Positions 41,282-50,909 of a stretch of DNA of 64,000 nucleotides are shown here, piece after piece. Source of the stretch: Oryzobacter faecalis (GTDB taxonomy: Bacteria > Actinomycetota > Actinomycetes > Actinomycetales > Dermatophilaceae). Each line of letters opens with the position of its first letter. Positions within the stretch are counted from its first letter, which is position 1. The position numbers and the translations under genes are program-made. Location of the stretch: NCBI RefSeq assembly GCF_046764005.1, contig NZ_JBKOFW010000003.1:62001-126000 (forward strand). Reading direction: 5' to 3'. Under the pieces are notes generated by a model, which had not been told where the DNA came from, did not search any database, and saw only the letters and a program-made list of their open reading frames with translations.

Positions 41282-41848
41282 ATGACCCGCCAGCTCGCCG
41301 CCGCCGCCAAGGCGCTCCTCGTCCTCACCGTCGTGTGCGGTGTCCTGTACCCCGCCGCGATCCTGGGCGTCGGCCAACTCGTCCCCGACCGCGCGGCCGG
41401 CCAGCCGGTCGTCGTCGGCGGGCGGGAGGTGGGGTCCGCCCTCCTCGGCCAGCCGCCCTCGGGGCCCGAGTGGTTCCAGGGACGGCCGTCGGCGTCCGAC
41501 GCCTCCGGCGAGACCAGCGGCGGGTCGAACCTGGGCGCGTCCCATCCCGACCTCGCCGCCGCCGTGGCGGAACGAGAGGATGCCCTGCGCGAGGCGAACC
41601 CCGCTGCGCCGCAGCGGATCCCCGCCGACGCACTGACCGCCTCGGCGAGCGGGCTGGACCCCGACATCTCCCCGGAGTACGCCCGCTTCCAGGCGCCGCG
41701 CGTGGCCAAGGCGCGCGACCTGGACGAGGCGCAGGTCCTGGCCCTCGTCCGCGAGCACATCCGGGAGGCGCCGCTCGGTGTCGTCGGCGAGGACCGGGTC
41801 AACGTCCTCGAGCTCAACGTGGCCCTGGCCGCACTCGGCGACGGGTGA
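41282..41848 (+). CDS. kdpC: K+-transporting ATPase subunit C
   Basis: 188 aa. N-terminal transmembrane helix (ALLVLTVVCGVLYPAAILG), then the outer domain with QPPSGPEWFQGRPSA, GGSNLGASHPDL and IPADALTASASGLDPDIS. It supports nucleotide binding by KdpB. It lies 9 bp after kdpB and 10 bp before kdpD. Confidence 0.95.
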   Translation: MTRQLAAAAKALLVLTVVCGVLYPAAILGVGQLVPDRAAGQPVVVGGREVGSALLGQPPSGPEWFQGRPSASDASGETSGGSNLGASHPDLAAAVAEREDALREANPAAPQRIPADALTASASGLDPDISPEYARFQAPRVAKARDLDEAQVLALVREHIREAPLGVVGEDRVNVLELNVALAALGDG

Positions 41849-41858
41849 GAATGGCGCC

Positions 41859-44372
41859 ATGGGACGCGGACGGCTGCGCATCTACCTCGGGGCGGCTCCC
41901 GGGGTGGGCAAGACCGTCGCCATGCTCGACGAGGGGCGCCGCCGCCTCGACCGCGGCACCGACGTCGTCGTCGGGCTGGTCGAGACCCACGACCGGCCGA
42001 ACACCCGGGCCGAGCTCGAGGGGCTGGAGGTCGTGCCCCGCGCCCGGCTCACACACCGCGGGGCCGTCCTCGAGGAGATGGACCTCGACCGCGTCCTCGC
42101 CCGCCGGCCGCAGGTGGCCCTCGTCGACGAGCTCGCGCACACGAACGCCCCGGGGTCGCGCAACGAGAAGCGCTGGCAGGACATCGACGAGCTCCTCGAC
42201 GCCGGCATCGACGTCATCAGCACGGTGAACATCCAGCACCTCGAGTCACTCAACGACGCCGTCACGTCGATCACCGGTGTCGTGCAGCGGGAGACGGTCC
42301 CCGACGAGGTCGTGCGGCGGGCCGACCAGATCGAGCTCGTCGACATGTCGCCGGAGGCGTTGCGCCGTCGGATGGCGCACGGGAACGTCTACCGCCCCGA
42401 GAAGGTCGATGCCGCCCTCGCCAACTACTTCCGTGTCGGCAACCTGTCGGCACTGAGGGAGCTCGCCCTGCTCTGGCTCGCGGACCGGGTCGACGAGGGC
42501 CTGGGCCGGTACCGCGCCGACCACGGGATCGACGCCACGTGGCCCACGCGCGAACGGGTCGTCGTCGCCGTCTCCGGTGGCCCGGAGGGGGAGGCGCTCC
42601 TGCGGCGCGGCGCCCGCATCGCCGCGCGGGGGGCGGGTGGCGAGCTGCTCGCCGTGCACGTCGCTCGCGCCGACGGGCTCGCGGCGCCGGCCCTTCCGGA
42701 CCTCGCGGGACAGCGCCGCCTCACGACCGAGCTCGGCGGGACCTTCCACACCGTCACGGGGGACGACCTCGCCGAGGCAGTCCTCGACTTCGCCCGTGGC
42801 GTGAACGCGAGCCAGGTCGTCATCGGCAGCTCACGGCGGCCTCGGTGGCGAACCCTGGTGTCCCCCAGCACGACCGAGGAGGTCATCACCGAGTCGGGCG
42901 ACATCGACGTCCACGTCGTCACCCACCGGTTCGCGGCCGGGCGTGGCTGGCGGGCGCCGCGCGGGGGCCTGCCGCGGCGCCGGGTCCGGCTCGGCTACCT
43001 CCTCGCCGTCATCGGCCCCGTCGTCCTCACGGAGGCCCTCGTCGGGCTCCCGGAGGACCCCGACCTCCCGCTCACCGTCCCCCTCTTCCTCCTCCTCAGC
43101 GTCCTCATCGCGTTGCTCGGGGGGATGGGTCCGGCGTTGGTCGGAGCGGTGGCGTCCTCGCTGCTCCTCAACTGGTTCTTCACCCCGCCGACCGGTGGGC
43201 TGACGATCGCGGAGCCGGAGAACGCCGTGGCCCTCGTGGTGTTCGGGCTCGTCGCCGCGGCGGTCGCCTGGGTCGTCGACCGCAGTGCCCGCCGCGCGGA
43301 CCGGGCGGTCCGGGCGCAGGCGGAGGCGTCGGCCCTCGCCGACCTGAGCCACACCCTGCTCGGCTCCACCGACCAGATGTCGCTCCTCCTCCGCCAGGCG
43401 CTCGACATGTTCGGGGCCGAGGCCGCGGCCGTGGTGCGGCGACCGTCCGGCGACGAGCCGGCGCGCGTCGTCGCCGTGACGGACCCGACACTGGGCCCGG
43501 ACGACCTGCGCCGTCCGGGGCTCCCGCGCGAGGAGGCGGACGGCGAGCACGACCTCGTCCTCGTCGGCGCCACGGTCCCCGCCGGACGGCAGCGGCTGCT
43601 CGCCGCGTTCGCCGCGCACGCCGGCGCCATCCTCCAGCGACGGACCCTCCAGACGTCGGCGGCGGAGGCGGCCGCCCTGGCCCGTGACAGCAGCGCGCGC
43701 ACGGCCCTGCTCTCGGCCGTCTCCCACGACCTGCGCACCCCGCTCGCCGGCATCAAGGCCGCGATCGGCTCGCTCCGCTCGGACGAGGTGACCTTCAGCC
43801 CCGAGGACGAGGCCGAGCTCGAGGCCGCCATCGAGGACTCCGCCGACCGCCTCGACGCCCTCATCGGCAACCTGCTCGACATGTCCCGGCTCCAGGCCGG
43901 GGCGCTCGTGGCCCACCCCAGGCCGGTCGACCTCGGGGAGGTCGTCCCCGGCGTCGTCCGGGCGGTGGCCGAGCCGGAGCGCGTCGAGTGGTGCCTCGAC
44001 GACGACGCACGGGTCGTCGAGGCCGACCCCGGGCTTCTCGACCGCGTCCTCGGCAACGTCGTCGAGAACGGGCTGCGGCACCAGCCCCGTCCGGGGCGGG
44101 TGCGGGTCGCGACGTCGGGGATCGGGGACCGCACCGAGATCCGGGTCGTGGACACCGGACCCGGTGTGCCGGAGGCGGATCGCGACCGGATCTTCCTCCC
44201 GTTCCAGCGTCACGGGGACGCTCCGAGCGGGGACGGGGTGGGGTTGGGGCTCGCCGTGGCCCGTGGCCTCGCGGAGGCCATGGGTGGCACCGTGGGGGCC
44301 GAGGACACACCGGGCGGTGGCCTCACCGTCGTCGTCGACCTGCCCAGCGCCCGTCCGGAGGGAGCCCCGTGA
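41859..44372 (+). CDS. kdpD: Osmosensitive K+ sensor histidine kinase KdpD
   Basis: 837 aa. Cytoplasmic KdpD domain with Walker A GAAPGVGKT (about residues 11-19) and VALVDELAHTNAPGSRN, a USP-like region (about 225-355), four transmembrane helices (about 380-480), a GAF-like region and the kinase core with SAVSHDLRTPLAG (His623) and VVENGLRHQ. It senses low K+ and cell osmolarity and phosphorylates KdpE. Its stop overlaps the kdpE GTG. A GAGAAT -10-like hexamer six bases before its ATG may give it an extra leaderless promoter. Confidence 0.95.
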   Translation: MGRGRLRIYLGAAPGVGKTVAMLDEGRRRLDRGTDVVVGLVETHDRPNTRAELEGLEVVPRARLTHRGAVLEEMDLDRVLARRPQVALVDELAHTNAPGSRNEKRWQDIDELLDAGIDVISTVNIQHLESLNDAVTSITGVVQRETVPDEVVRRADQIELVDMSPEALRRRMAHGNVYRPEKVDAALANYFRVGNLSALRELALLWLADRVDEGLGRYRADHGIDATWPTRERVVVAVSGGPEGEALLRRGARIAARGAGGELLAVHVARADGLAAPALPDLAGQRRLTTELGGTFHTVTGDDLAEAVLDFARGVNASQVVIGSSRRPRWRTLVSPSTTEEVITESGDIDVHVVTHRFAAGRGWRAPRGGLPRRRVRLGYLLAVIGPVVLTEALVGLPEDPDLPLTVPLFLLLSVLIALLGGMGPALVGAVASSLLLNWFFTPPTGGLTIAEPENAVALVVFGLVAAAVAWVVDRSARRADRAVRAQAEASALADLSHTLLGSTDQMSLLLRQALDMFGAEAAAVVRRPSGDEPARVVAVTDPTLGPDDLRRPGLPREEADGEHDLVLVGATVPAGRQRLLAAFAAHAGAILQRRTLQTSAAEAAALARDSSARTALLSAVSHDLRTPLAGIKAAIGSLRSDEVTFSPEDEAELEAAIEDSADRLDALIGNLLDMSRLQAGALVAHPRPVDLGEVVPGVVRAVAEPERVEWCLDDDARVVEADPGLLDRVLGNVVENGLRHQPRPGRVRVATSGIGDRTEIRVVDTGPGVPEADRDRIFLPFQRHGDAPSGDGVGLGLAVARGLAEAMGGTVGAEDTPGGGLTVVVDLPSARPEGAP

Positions 44373-45055
44373 GCCAGCGCGTCCTCGTCGTCGACGACGA
44401 CCCGACGATCCGCCGGACGCTGCGGATCAACCTGCGGGCGCGCGGGTACGACGTCGAGGAGGTCGGCACCGGCGCCGACGCGCTGTCCACCGTGGAGGAC
44501 GCGCCCCCGGACCTCGTCGTCCTCGACCTCGGCCTGCCCGACCTCGAGGGCGTGGAGGTGCTGCGGCGCATCCGTCTGCGCTCCTCGGTGCCCGTCGTCG
44601 TCCTCTCCGCGCGGCACCAGTCCGACGACAAGGTCGAGGCGCTCGACGAGGGCGCCGACGACTACGTCACCAAGCCCTTCGGCATGGACGAGCTGATGGC
44701 GCGGGTCCGGTCGGCGTTGCGCCGCGGCGGCGGCGAGTCCCTGGCCGGCATCGCGCCCGTCGTGACCACCTCGTTCAGCGTCGACTTCGCGACGCTGGAG
44801 GCGTCGCGCGGCAACGAGCCCGTGCACCTGACCCCGACCGAGTGGCGTCTCCTCGCCGAGCTCGCCCGCCACCGCGGAACCGTCGTGACCCAGGTCGACC
44901 TGCTCCGCGCCGTGTGGGGGCCGGGATACGGCCGCGAGTCGAACTACCTTCGCGTCTACGGCAACCAGCTGCGTCGCAAGCTCGAGACCGACCCCTCGCG
45001 CCCGCGACACGTCATCACCGAACCCGGCATCGGATACCGACTGGTCGTCGACTGA
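44369..45055 (+). CDS. kdpE: KDP operon response regulator KdpE
   Basis: 228 aa OmpR-type regulator. Receiver domain with VVDDDPTIRRTL, phospho-acceptor Asp53 (VVLDLGLPD) and KPFGMDEL; C-terminal winged helix with HLTPTEWRLLAEL, LLRAVWGPGYG and HVITEPGIGYRL. GTG start inside the kdpD stop. It closes the kdpFABCDE operon and should activate it under K+ limitation. Confidence 0.95.
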   Translation: MSQRVLVVDDDPTIRRTLRINLRARGYDVEEVGTGADALSTVEDAPPDLVVLDLGLPDLEGVEVLRRIRLRSSVPVVVLSARHQSDDKVEALDEGADDYVTKPFGMDELMARVRSALRRGGGESLAGIAPVVTTSFSVDFATLEASRGNEPVHLTPTEWRLLAELARHRGTVVTQVDLLRAVWGPGYGRESNYLRVYGNQLRRKLETDPSRPRHVITEPGIGYRLVVD

Positions 45056-45085
45056 CGTCGTCCCGACTTTCCCGCCTGATGCCGG

Positions 45086-45149
45086 AACCTTCGGTGAGGC
45101 ACCGGGAACTTCGGGGTGCCTCACCGAAGGTTGCGGTGCCTCGCCGAAG
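45086..45149. terminator. Inverted repeat with an extra arm after kdpE
   Basis: Perfect 18-nt arms (AACCTTCGGTGAGGCACC, 45086-45103; complement 45115-45132) with an 11-nt loop. A third, near-copy of the right arm follows (GGTGCCTCGCCGAAG, 45135-45149), so two alternative stems are possible. The rest of the 357-bp gap 45056-45412 shows no gene and no clear promoter. Confidence 0.55.
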
Positions 45150-45412
45150 CCGCCCCTCCGGCCCGGTTCCGGATCCGTGTGTGACAAGGCTCTCGCGGCC
45201 GGCGCACCCCGCGCGGCGTCGAGAGCCTGCATCGCCGCAGGTCAGTGGCGTGGGAGCGCGTCAAGCCGAGACCTGTCGCGCGCGGCGCGCCGATTGGCCG
45301 GGCCCGTGGCGGCTCTGGTTCGGTGGACCGGTTGACGCGTCACGCACTGCTGCGTGGCACCCTCCGAGAACGGAAGGACGAGCCACCGGCACGACCGGCG
45401 GCGACCCCCCGA

Positions 45413-47223
45413 GTGAGCACCCAGACAACATCCGACCGCACCTCCGCGCCCCGGGACGCCAGCGCGCCCGACCCCACGACCCCGTCGCCGGACGACACCG
45501 GCACGCCCGAGCAGCCGCAGCACCCCGTCATCGGCATCGACGTCGTCGAGCAGCCCGCCCGCGGGTCGCGCGTCGACACCGTCGTCTTCGGCGTCGTCGC
45601 GGCCATCGCCGTCGCGTTCGTCGCGTGGGGGTTCCTCTCGACCGAGACCCTCGGGTCGGCGTCCGGCGCCGCCCTCGACTGGACGGTGACGAACACCGGC
45701 TGGCTGTTCGTCGTCCTCGCCTCCGCGTTCGTCGCCTTCGTCATCTGGCTCGCGCTCGGCCGCTTCGGCCAGATCCCGCTCGGTGCCGACGACGAGGAGC
45801 CGGAGTTCCGCACCGTGTCGTGGATCGCGATGATGTTCTCCGCCGGCATGGGCATCGGCCTGATGTTCTACGGCGTGAGCGAGCCGCTCTCGCACTTCGT
45901 CACCCCGCCGCCCGGGACGGGCGAGGCCGGCAACGCCGACGCCGTCCAGACCGCGATGGCGACCACCCTGTTCCACTGGACCCTCCACCCGTGGGCCATC
46001 TACGCCGTCGTCGGCATCGCCATCGCCTACGGGGTCTTCCGGAAGGGCCGCAGCCAGCTCGTCTCGTCGGCGTTCATCCCGCTCATCGGTGAGGAGCGCG
46101 CCACCGGCACCGCCGGTCGCGTCATCGACATGCTCGCGATCTTCGCGACCCTGTTCGGCTCGGCCGCCTCGCTCGGTCTCGGCGCCCTCCAGATCGGTTC
46201 CGGCCTCGAGGTCGTCGCCGGGCTCGGCGCGGTCGGCAACGGTGTCCTGGTCGGCGTCATCGCGCTGCTCACCGTGGCCTTCATCGTCTCCGCGGTGTCA
46301 GGTGTGGCCAAGGGAATCCAGTGGCTGTCGAACACCAACATGGTTCTCGCCGTGGGACTTGCGGGGTTCGTCTTCCTCGTCGGCCCGACCGTCTTCATCC
46401 TCGACCTCGTCCCGACCGCGGTCGGCTCCTACCTCCAGGACCTCGCGATGATGTCCGCGCGCACCGAGGCCGCGGGCGGTGACGGCATGGCCGAGTGGCT
46501 GTCCGGCTGGACCGTCTTCTACTGGGCCTGGTGGCTGTCGTGGACGCCGTTCGTCGGCATGTTCATCGCGCGGATCTCGCGGGGGCGCACCATCCGCCAG
46601 TTCGTCACCGGCGTGCTGCTCGTCCCCAGCCTCGTGAGCCTCGTGTGGTTCGCGATCTTCGGCGGCGCCGGCATCAGCGCGCAGCACACGGCGTCGACCT
46701 CGCCGGTGCGGCCACCGCCGACGGCCAGCTCTTCGGCCTCCTCGAGACCCTGCCGTTCGCCGGTGTCACCACCGTCGTCGTCGTGGTGCTCGTCGCGATC
46801 TTCTTCGTGTCGGGCGCCGACGCCGCGTCGATCGTCATGGGCACCCTGTCGCAGCGCGGCACCCTCGAGCCGAGTCGCTGGAACGTCGTGTTCTGGGGTG
46901 TCGCGACCGGGGCCGTCGCCGCGGTGATGCTGCTCGTCGGCGGCGACTCCGCGCTGACCGGGCTCCAGAACGTCACCATCGTGGCCGCCCTGCCGTTCGC
47001 GCTCGTCATGGTCGGCCTGGCCTGGGCCCTCGTCCGCGACCTGCGTGACGACCCCCTCGTGGTCCGTCGTCGCTACGCGGAGGCGGCGGTCGAGAAGGCG
47101 GTCGTCACGGGCGCTACGCTCCACGGCGACGAGTTCGCCCTCACCGTCGAGGCGGCCGACGAGCCCCTGCTCGCCGAGGGTGACACCACGCCCAGCGAGG
47201 CCGCGGGCATCGCCCGCTCCTGA
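45413..47223 (+). pseudogene. BCCT family (betaine/choline/carnitine) transporter with frameshift
   Basis: A BCCT transporter of about 603 aa if restored. The opening frame carries GVSEPLSHFVTPPPG, ATTLFHWTLHPWAIYAVVG and SGWTVFYWAWWLSWTPFVGMF (the Trp-rich substrate box). At about 46688-46690 the frame breaks in GISAQHT, and GVDLAGAATADGQLFGLLE continues one frame over to an otherwise normal end. One base is missing relative to an intact gene. It could be a real lesion or an assembly error. If functional it would import compatible solutes, fitting the kdp neighbour. Confidence 0.88.
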
Positions 47224-47271
47224 CGCCGGGGCGGGTCGGCCGATCAGGGGGCCGGCTCGCGCGTCGGGCGC

Positions 47272-47316
47272 GGCAGTGCGGGGCACCGGGACCACCACCC
47301 GGTGCCCCGCACTGCC
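47272..47316. terminator. Perfect 19-bp stem-loop after the BCCT gene
   Basis: Arms GGCAGTGCGGGGCACCGGG (47272-47290) and its exact complement (47298-47316) with a 7-nt loop, 48 bp after the transporter stop. It has no T-tract. Confidence 0.6.
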
Positions 47317-47364
47317 GTCTGCCGCGTGGCCCCGCGCTGTCGGTGGGGGCGGCAGGATGGCGGG

Positions 47365-48903
47365 ATGACCGTCGCGCTCGCCGATCTCGTGGCCGTGTCC
47401 CGGGCCGTCGCCGCAACGCGCTCGCGCACGGCGAAGACCGACGCCATCGCCGCGCTCGTCGCCTCGGCGGCCGCGGACGAGGTGGGCACCGTCGTGGCCT
47501 TCCTGTCCGGGTGGCTGCCGCAGCGCCGGCTCGGGGTGGGATGGCGCTCCCTCGGCTCCCTGCCCGAGCCCGCGGCCGCGTCCTCCCTCACCGTCGCCGA
47601 CGTCGACGCCTCCTTCACCGCGCTCGCCACGACGACCGGCTCGGGCTCGGCGGCCGCACGTCGCGCCGAGCTGGCCCGGCTCATGGGGCTCGCGACCGCC
47701 GACGAGCAGGCCTTCCTCACCCAGCTCGTCACCGGCAACCTGCGGCAGGGGGCGCTCGACGGCGTCGTCCTCGCCGCGGTCGCCAAGGCCTTCGACGTCC
47801 CGGACGCCGTGGTGCGCCGGGCCGTCATGCTCGCGGGCTTCACCCACGTCGTGGCCGAGGTCGCCGCACGCGGCGGGCGGGCCGCCCTCGAGGAGGTCGG
47901 GCTCGTCGTCGGCCGTCCGCTGCGGCCCATGCTCGCGGGCTCGGCGAAGACCACCGACGAGGCGCTGGCCTCGGTGGGCGACGGGCCGCTCCTCGTCGAC
48001 GGCAAGCTCGACGGCATCAGGGTCCAGGTCCACCGCCGCGACGGCGACGTCACGGTCTTCACGCGCAGCCTCGACGAGGTCACCGAGCGTCTCCCGGAGG
48101 TCGTCGAGGCCGTGGCCGCGTTGCCCGGCGGCGACCTCGTCCTCGACGGCGAGGCCATCGTCATCGAGGAGGACGGGCGGCCGGCACCGTTCCAGGTCAC
48201 CGGCTCGCGCACGGCGAGCTCCACCGACGTCCAGCGGCTGAGGGCCGAGGTGCCCCTCACCACGTACCTCTTCGACGTCCTCCACGCCGACGGCCACGAC
48301 CTCGTCGACGCCACCGCGCTCGAGCGCCACGAGGTCCTCACGGCGCTGGCACCACACCTCCTCGTGCCGCGGCTCCTCACCACCGACCCCGCCGCGGCAC
48401 AACGGTTCTTCGACGACCTCGTCGCGGCGGGGCACGAGGGTGTCGTCATCAAGGACGGCGCCGCGCCCTACGCGGCCGGACGCCGGGGGAGCGGCTGGGT
48501 CAAGGTCAAGCCCACACACACCCTCGACCTCGTGGTCCTCGCGGTCGAACGTGGATCAGGTCGCCGGCGGGGCTGGCTGTCGAACATCCACCTCGGCGCC
48601 CGCGACCCCGACACCGGTGGCTTCGTCATGATCGGCAAGACCTTCAAGGGCATGACCGACGAGATGCTGCGCTGGCAGACCGAACGCTTCACCGAGCTCG
48701 CCGTGGGGGAGACCGACGGCTACGTCGTCCAGGTGCGCCCCGAGCAGGTCGTCGAGATCGCCCTCGACGGGCTCCAGCGGTCCTCGCGCTACCCGGGCGG
48801 GGTGGCGCTGCGGTTCGCCCGCGTCATCCGGTACCGCGACGACAAGGGCGCCGAGGAGGCCGACACCATCGACACGGTGCGGGCCCTCGGGCCGGACGGC
48901 TGA
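47365..48903 (+). CDS. ATP-dependent DNA ligase (LigB type)
   Basis: 512 aa. N-terminal DNA-binding domain (about 1-180, with TGNLRQGALDGVV), then the nucleotidyltransferase domain with LVDGKLDGIRVQVHR (motif I, adenylated Lys214), DLVLDGEAIV (motif III), HEGVVIKDG (IV) and WVKVKPTH (V), and an OB-fold C-terminus ending SSRYPGGVALRFARV. It seals nicks, probably in repair beside the NAD-dependent LigA. It resembles mycobacterial LigB, not the LigD end-joining enzyme. Confidence 0.92.
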   Translation: MTVALADLVAVSRAVAATRSRTAKTDAIAALVASAAADEVGTVVAFLSGWLPQRRLGVGWRSLGSLPEPAAASSLTVADVDASFTALATTTGSGSAAARRAELARLMGLATADEQAFLTQLVTGNLRQGALDGVVLAAVAKAFDVPDAVVRRAVMLAGFTHVVAEVAARGGRAALEEVGLVVGRPLRPMLAGSAKTTDEALASVGDGPLLVDGKLDGIRVQVHRRDGDVTVFTRSLDEVTERLPEVVEAVAALPGGDLVLDGEAIVIEEDGRPAPFQVTGSRTASSTDVQRLRAEVPLTTYLFDVLHADGHDLVDATALERHEVLTALAPHLLVPRLLTTDPAAAQRFFDDLVAAGHEGVVIKDGAAPYAAGRRGSGWVKVKPTHTLDLVVLAVERGSGRRRGWLSNIHLGARDPDTGGFVMIGKTFKGMTDEMLRWQTERFTELAVGETDGYVVQVRPEQVVEIALDGLQRSSRYPGGVALRFARVIRYRDDKGAEEADTIDTVRALGPDG

Positions 48904-48943
48904 CCGACGGGTCGGAGACCGGGTCCGCTGGCACGATGGCCGC

Positions 48944-49678
48944 ATGGACCCCTCCCGCGGTGTGTGGACCGCCACCGCCGACGTCGACCTCGTCCTGCGG
49001 CTCGCGGCGTCGGGCTTCGACTGGGTGGCGCTCGACGCCCAGCACGGACCCGTCGACCGCGCGGCCCTGCACGCCCTCGCGCGCGCGCTGCACGGAGCGC
49101 CCGTCCCGTTCCTCGTGCGCGTGCCGGGGGTCGATCCGGCGTGGATCGGTGCGGCCCTCGACGCGGGGGCGCTGGCCGCCGTCGTCCCGTCCGTCACTGG
49201 GACGGCCCAGGCGGAGGTCGTGGCCCGCGCGGCTCGGTACGCGCCTGCAGGCGAACGCAGCTGGGGGCCCTTTCCTCCGATGTGGGGGTCGCTGGCCCCC
49301 GAGCCGGCGACCGCCGACGCGGCCCAGCAGTGCTGGGTCATGGTCGAGACGGCCGGAGCACTGACCGACGTCGACGACATCGCCGCCCTCGCGGGGGTCG
49401 ACGGCCTGTTCGTCGGACCACTCGACCTCGCCCTCTCCCTCGGGGTGCCGGTCGACGCCCTGCTCGACGACACCACCCCGGGCAACCCCTTGTCGAGGGT
49501 CGTCGAGGCCGGTCGGCGGCACGGCGTCCTCGTCGGGGCCTTCGCCGGGACGCCGGGCAACGTCGCGCGGCTGCGGGCGCACGGCATCGGCTGCCTGGCG
49601 GTCACCACGGATGCCGCCCTCCTCGCTCTCGGCGCCGCCGCCGTCCTCGCGGCGGTGGACCCGGACCAGCAGGACTGA
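48944..49678 (+). CDS. HpcH/HpaI aldolase family protein
   Basis: 244 aa TIM barrel. It has GVWTATADVDLVLRLAASGFDW, WVALDAQHGP, a metal-binding Glu (MVETAGAL) and Asp (VGPLDLALSLG). Class II aldolases of this kind split 2-keto-3-deoxy sugar acids or malyl-type compounds. The glycerate kinase gene starts 5 bp after its stop. The pair suggests a sugar-acid route ending in glycerate, but the usual tartronate-semialdehyde reductase is not here. Confidence 0.82.
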   Translation: MDPSRGVWTATADVDLVLRLAASGFDWVALDAQHGPVDRAALHALARALHGAPVPFLVRVPGVDPAWIGAALDAGALAAVVPSVTGTAQAEVVARAARYAPAGERSWGPFPPMWGSLAPEPATADAAQQCWVMVETAGALTDVDDIAALAGVDGLFVGPLDLALSLGVPVDALLDDTTPGNPLSRVVEAGRRHGVLVGAFAGTPGNVARLRAHGIGCLAVTTDAALLALGAAAVLAAVDPDQQD

Positions 49679-49683
49679 CCCGG

Positions 49684-50772
49684 GTGGCCCGGACGCGCGT
49701 GCTCCTCGCGCCCGACTCGTTCAAGAGGTCGCTGACGAGCGCGGAGGTCGCGGCCGCCCTCGCCGAGGGTCTGCGGTCCCACCCGGCTCCCCCGGAGGTG
49801 CGGTCCCGCCCGCTCGCGGACGGTGGTGAGGGCAGCGTCGACGCGGCGGTCGCCGCCGGGTTCTCGCCCGAGGAGGTCGAGGTGCCGGGTCCGACGGGGG
49901 CGCCCGTGCGCGCCGCCGTCGCGTGGCGTGGGGACACCGTCGTCGTCGAGGTCGCCAACACCTGCGGTCCCACCCTGCTGCCGGGTGGCCGCCCCGACCC
50001 GCTGGGCGCCTCGTCGCAGGGGGTGGGGCTGGCACTGCGGCAGGTCCTCACCCGGCGGCCGCGGCGGGTCGTCCTCGCGCTCGGCGGAAGTGCGAGCACC
50101 GACGGCGGCCTCGGGATGCTCGAGGCGCTGGGCGCCGTCGACGACGGGGGCCGGCTGGACGTCGGTCCCGCCGTCGCGTCCCTGGGGGGCGTCGACCTCG
50201 TCCTCGCGACCGACGTGGACAACCCGCTCCTCGGACCGCGCGGAGCCGCGCCGGTGTTCGCACCGCAGAAGGGGGCCGACGGCGCCACGGTGGACCTCCT
50301 CGCCCGGCGGCTCGACGCGCTGGTCTCCCGGGCAGAGAGCGCGGTGACCGGGGCCCGGGTGCTGGCCGCCGCCCCGGGCGCCGGCGCAGCCGGCGGGACG
50401 GCGTGGGCGGGGCTGCTCCTCGGCGGGCGGGTCGTGCCCGGCGCGGGCTGGTTCCTCGATCTCCTCGACCTCGGCGGCGTCCTCGACGGGTGCGACCTCG
50501 TCGTCACGGGCGAGGGTCGGCTCGACGAGCAGACACCCGGTGGGAAGCTGCCGTGGGCGGTGGCGGGGCGGGCACGAGCACGCGGCGTGCCGGTCGAGCT
50601 CGTCGTCGGCCGGTGTGACCTCGCCGAGGAGGTGTGGCGCGCGGCCGGGATCCGGGCGGTCCACGTCCTCGGCGACCTCACCGACCGTGATCCCTCGCGC
50701 GACAGCGCACTGACGGCAAGGCTCCTCGCCGCCGTCGGACGGTCCATCGCGGACCGCCTCAGCCTGCCCTGA
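49684..50772 (+). CDS. Glycerate 2-kinase (GlxK/GarK family)
   Basis: 362 aa. RVLLAPDSFKRSLTSAEVA at the N-terminus, PLADGGEGSVDA, GGSASTDGGLGMLEALGA, TDVDNPLLGPRGAAPVFAPQKGA and VTGEGRLDEQTPGGKLP are the family hallmarks. It phosphorylates glycerate with ATP. GTG start 5 bp after the aldolase gene; one operon. A hairpin follows the stop. Confidence 0.93.
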   Translation: MARTRVLLAPDSFKRSLTSAEVAAALAEGLRSHPAPPEVRSRPLADGGEGSVDAAVAAGFSPEEVEVPGPTGAPVRAAVAWRGDTVVVEVANTCGPTLLPGGRPDPLGASSQGVGLALRQVLTRRPRRVVLALGGSASTDGGLGMLEALGAVDDGGRLDVGPAVASLGGVDLVLATDVDNPLLGPRGAAPVFAPQKGADGATVDLLARRLDALVSRAESAVTGARVLAAAPGAGAAGGTAWAGLLLGGRVVPGAGWFLDLLDLGGVLDGCDLVVTGEGRLDEQTPGGKLPWAVAGRARARGVPVELVVGRCDLAEEVWRAAGIRAVHVLGDLTDRDPSRDSALTARLLAAVGRSIADRLSLP

Positions 50773-50779
50773 CCCGGGT

Positions 50780-50821
50780 CGTGTGCCCGGGTGGTCGCCC
50801 GGGCGGCCACCCGGGCACACG
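50780..50821. terminator. Long intergenic inverted repeat (family B)
   Basis: Perfect 15-nt arms CGTGTGCCCGGGTGG (50780-50794; complement 50807-50821), 7 bp after the glycerate kinase stop. Outer arms are identical to those at 26429-26470; the inner parts differ. Confidence 0.55.
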
Positions 50822-50846
50822 CGCCCCGCGGCGGGCATCGACCACG

Positions 50847-50865
50847 TGGCGTCATCATGACGCCA
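50847..50865. promoter_or_regulatory. Perfect 19-bp palindrome, RHH operator candidate
   Basis: TGGCGTCAT-C-ATGACGCCA is perfectly symmetric. It shares the half-site TGGCGTCAT with elements nearer the start of the ribbon-helix-helix gene. Autoregulation is likely for this protein class. Confidence 0.6.
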
Positions 50866-50878
50866 TATTGCTTGCGGA

Positions 50879-50909
50879 TGACGTCAAGATGGTGTCATGA
50901 TGGCGTCAT
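50879..50909. promoter_or_regulatory. Half-site array reaching the RHH gene start codon
   Basis: TGACGTCA (50879-50886), TGGTGTCAT (50890-50898) and TGGCGTCAT (50901-50909) follow each other at 11-bp steps. The last one includes the first two bases of the ATG. Bound repressor would block both transcription and the initiation region. Confidence 0.5.
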
